Assembly (NCBI GenBank): GCA_002505495.1 | Contig: DAVI01000106.1 | Location: 16,853 to 23,461, forward strand | Length of the DNA: 6,609 bases | DNA from: Euryarchaeota archaeon UBA59 | GTDB lineage: Archaea; Thermoplasmatota; Poseidoniia; Poseidoniales; Thalassarchaeaceae | Direction: 5' to 3' | Shown: one piece after another, positions 5,972-6,609 of the stretch | Layout: every line of letters starts with the position of its first letter | How positions within the stretch are numbered: the first letter of the stretch is position 1 | Notes under the pieces: model-generated | Told to the model about the DNA's origin: nothing | Database searches by the model: none | Seen by the model: the letters and a program-made list of their open reading frames with translations, nothing else | Made by a program: the position numbers and the translations under genes

Positions 5972-6481
5972 ATGACAACTGTACAGATGCGAACGAGCAT
6001 GGGTGACATCACGATTGAACTGTTCACCGACGAGATGCCGATCACCGCCGGGAACTTCCTCGAACTTGCGGAGAAGGGATACTACGACGGACTCCACTTC
6101 CACCGCGTCATCAAGGGATTCATGCTCCAAGGGGGTTGCCCCAACTCCTCAGACCCGAACTCTCCGGCCTGCGGAACTGGTGGGCCAGGTTACAAAGTCG
6201 AAGACGAACACCCCTCAGGGGTCAGGTACTCCAATGAGGTGGGAACTCTCTCGATGGCGAACACCGGACAGCCGAACAGTGGCGGCTCACAATTCTTCCT
6301 CAACACGAACCATAACGCGTTCCTCGATTGGTGGGATGGAAGCACGCCATCCAAGCATCCAGTGTTTGGCCGAGTCGTCGAAGGGATGGATGTGGTGCGA
6401 GCGATTGAAGGGAGTCCGACAGACACTCAGGACAAGCCAAACCAGCCTGTGCAGATCATCTCCGTGAAGCGAATTCCCTGA
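5972..6481 (+). CDS. Cyclophilin-type peptidyl-prolyl cis-trans isomerase
   Basis: This enzyme catalyses cis-trans isomerisation of X-proline peptide bonds and assists folding, here probably in the cytoplasm since no signal peptide or membrane segment is visible. The product is 169 residues and nearly all cyclophilin domain. MGDITIELF (10-18) is the first strand. [13 protein letters not shown] (43-55) carries the active-site residues equivalent to human cyclophilin A Arg55, Phe60, Met61 and Gln63. [15 protein letters not shown] (95-109) forms the central block. [10 protein letters not shown] (129-138) supplies the histidine matching His126. After QGG there is a loop with C56 and C67, of the kind found in longer archaeal cyclophilins. 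Its two cysteines might pair. ATG 5972 is preferred because family similarity starts there, with GGAG (5966-5969) very close and GGTGGAG (5951-5957) further back. The frame also opens at ATG 5891, adding 27 Ser-rich residues of no recognised function, and at GTG 5948. Confidence 0.94.
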   Translation: MTTVQMRTSMGDITIELFTDEMPITAGNFLELAEKGYYDGLHFHRVIKGFMLQGGCPNSSDPNSPACGTGGPGYKVEDEHPSGVRYSNEVGTLSMANTGQPNSGGSQFFLNTNHNAFLDWWDGSTPSKHPVFGRVVEGMDVVRAIEGSPTDTQDKPNQPVQIISVKRIP

Positions 6482-6609
6482 TTGGGACTTTCTCAGTAAA
6501 GCGGATTTCAGTAGTTGATTTTGCGCTTTATCGGGTCAATCAGCGAGCCGAAGGGCTGACAGGTTATTAAGAACTAAACCGTTGACCTAAGCGTCAATTT
6601 ATTAAGTAA
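6482..6609. other. Non-coding, increasingly AT-rich end of the window
   Basis: No gene is seen in these 128 bp. Just after the cyclophilin stop are short T-runs (about 6518-6529), which may act as a terminator. A weak 4-bp hairpin, AGCC-GAAG-GGCT, is at 6546-6557. The final 50 bases are strongly AT-rich and look like the promoter side of a gene beyond the window. Confidence 0.5.
6582..6609 (+). promoter_or_regulatory. Possible TATA element with adjacent dyad, for a gene beyond the window
   Basis: AATTTATTAAGTAA (6596-6609) resembles an archaeal TATA box. Directly before it TTGAC (6582-6586) and GTCAA (6593-6597) form a 5-bp dyad with a six-base spacer, a possible operator. TTATTAAG occurs here (6599-6606) and once more 35 bases upstream (6564-6571). 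The gene it would serve is not visible, so strand and role are inferred. Confidence 0.3.

Overview
The window reads as a piece of a euryarchaeal chromosome, most likely a marine group II archaeon (Candidatus Poseidoniales) or a close relative. The main reason is a full-length large subunit of family D DNA polymerase (DP2), an enzyme confined to Archaea. It sits with an archaeal-type orotate phosphoribosyltransferase and a cyclophilin of the long archaeal form. Moderate-to-high GC, short intergenic gaps and acidic proteins fit that group. The lineage is inferred from protein character, not from a search.

Layout. At 1-228 (+) is the C-terminal end of an unrecognised membrane protein. A convergent intergenic region (229-523) follows; it has no gene but carries two inverted-repeat structures (230-252 and 292-338). 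The minus-strand polC/DP2 gene fills 524-4603 and is complete, with its catalytic core. A divergent gap of about 84 bp with a hairpin across the polC start codon (4595-4612) leads to three plus-strand genes: pyrE (4688-5275), a SnoaL-like small protein (5404-5835) and a cyclophilin-type peptidyl-prolyl isomerase (5972-6481, possibly starting at 5891). The last 128 bp are non-coding and AT-rich and look like the promoter side of a gene beyond the window.

How the genes relate. polC makes the synthetic subunit of the replicative polymerase, and pyrE makes the first pyrimidine nucleotide intermediate (OMP) from PRPP and orotate. They are divergent neighbours, so a shared control region is possible, but no clear TATA box is visible there. 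The SnoaL-like and cyclophilin genes follow pyrE on the same strand with gaps of about 130 bp, so they are probably separate transcription units or a loose cluster. No functional link between them is evident.

There is no CRISPR array, mobile element, phage gene, toxin-antitoxin pair or defence cassette. The window is mainly housekeeping. The most unusual points are inside DP2: a long tryptophan-rich central insertion, a charged linker, and an insertion splitting the C-terminal zinc-finger cysteines. The dyad at the polC start and the compound hairpin downstream of polC are also worth checking.
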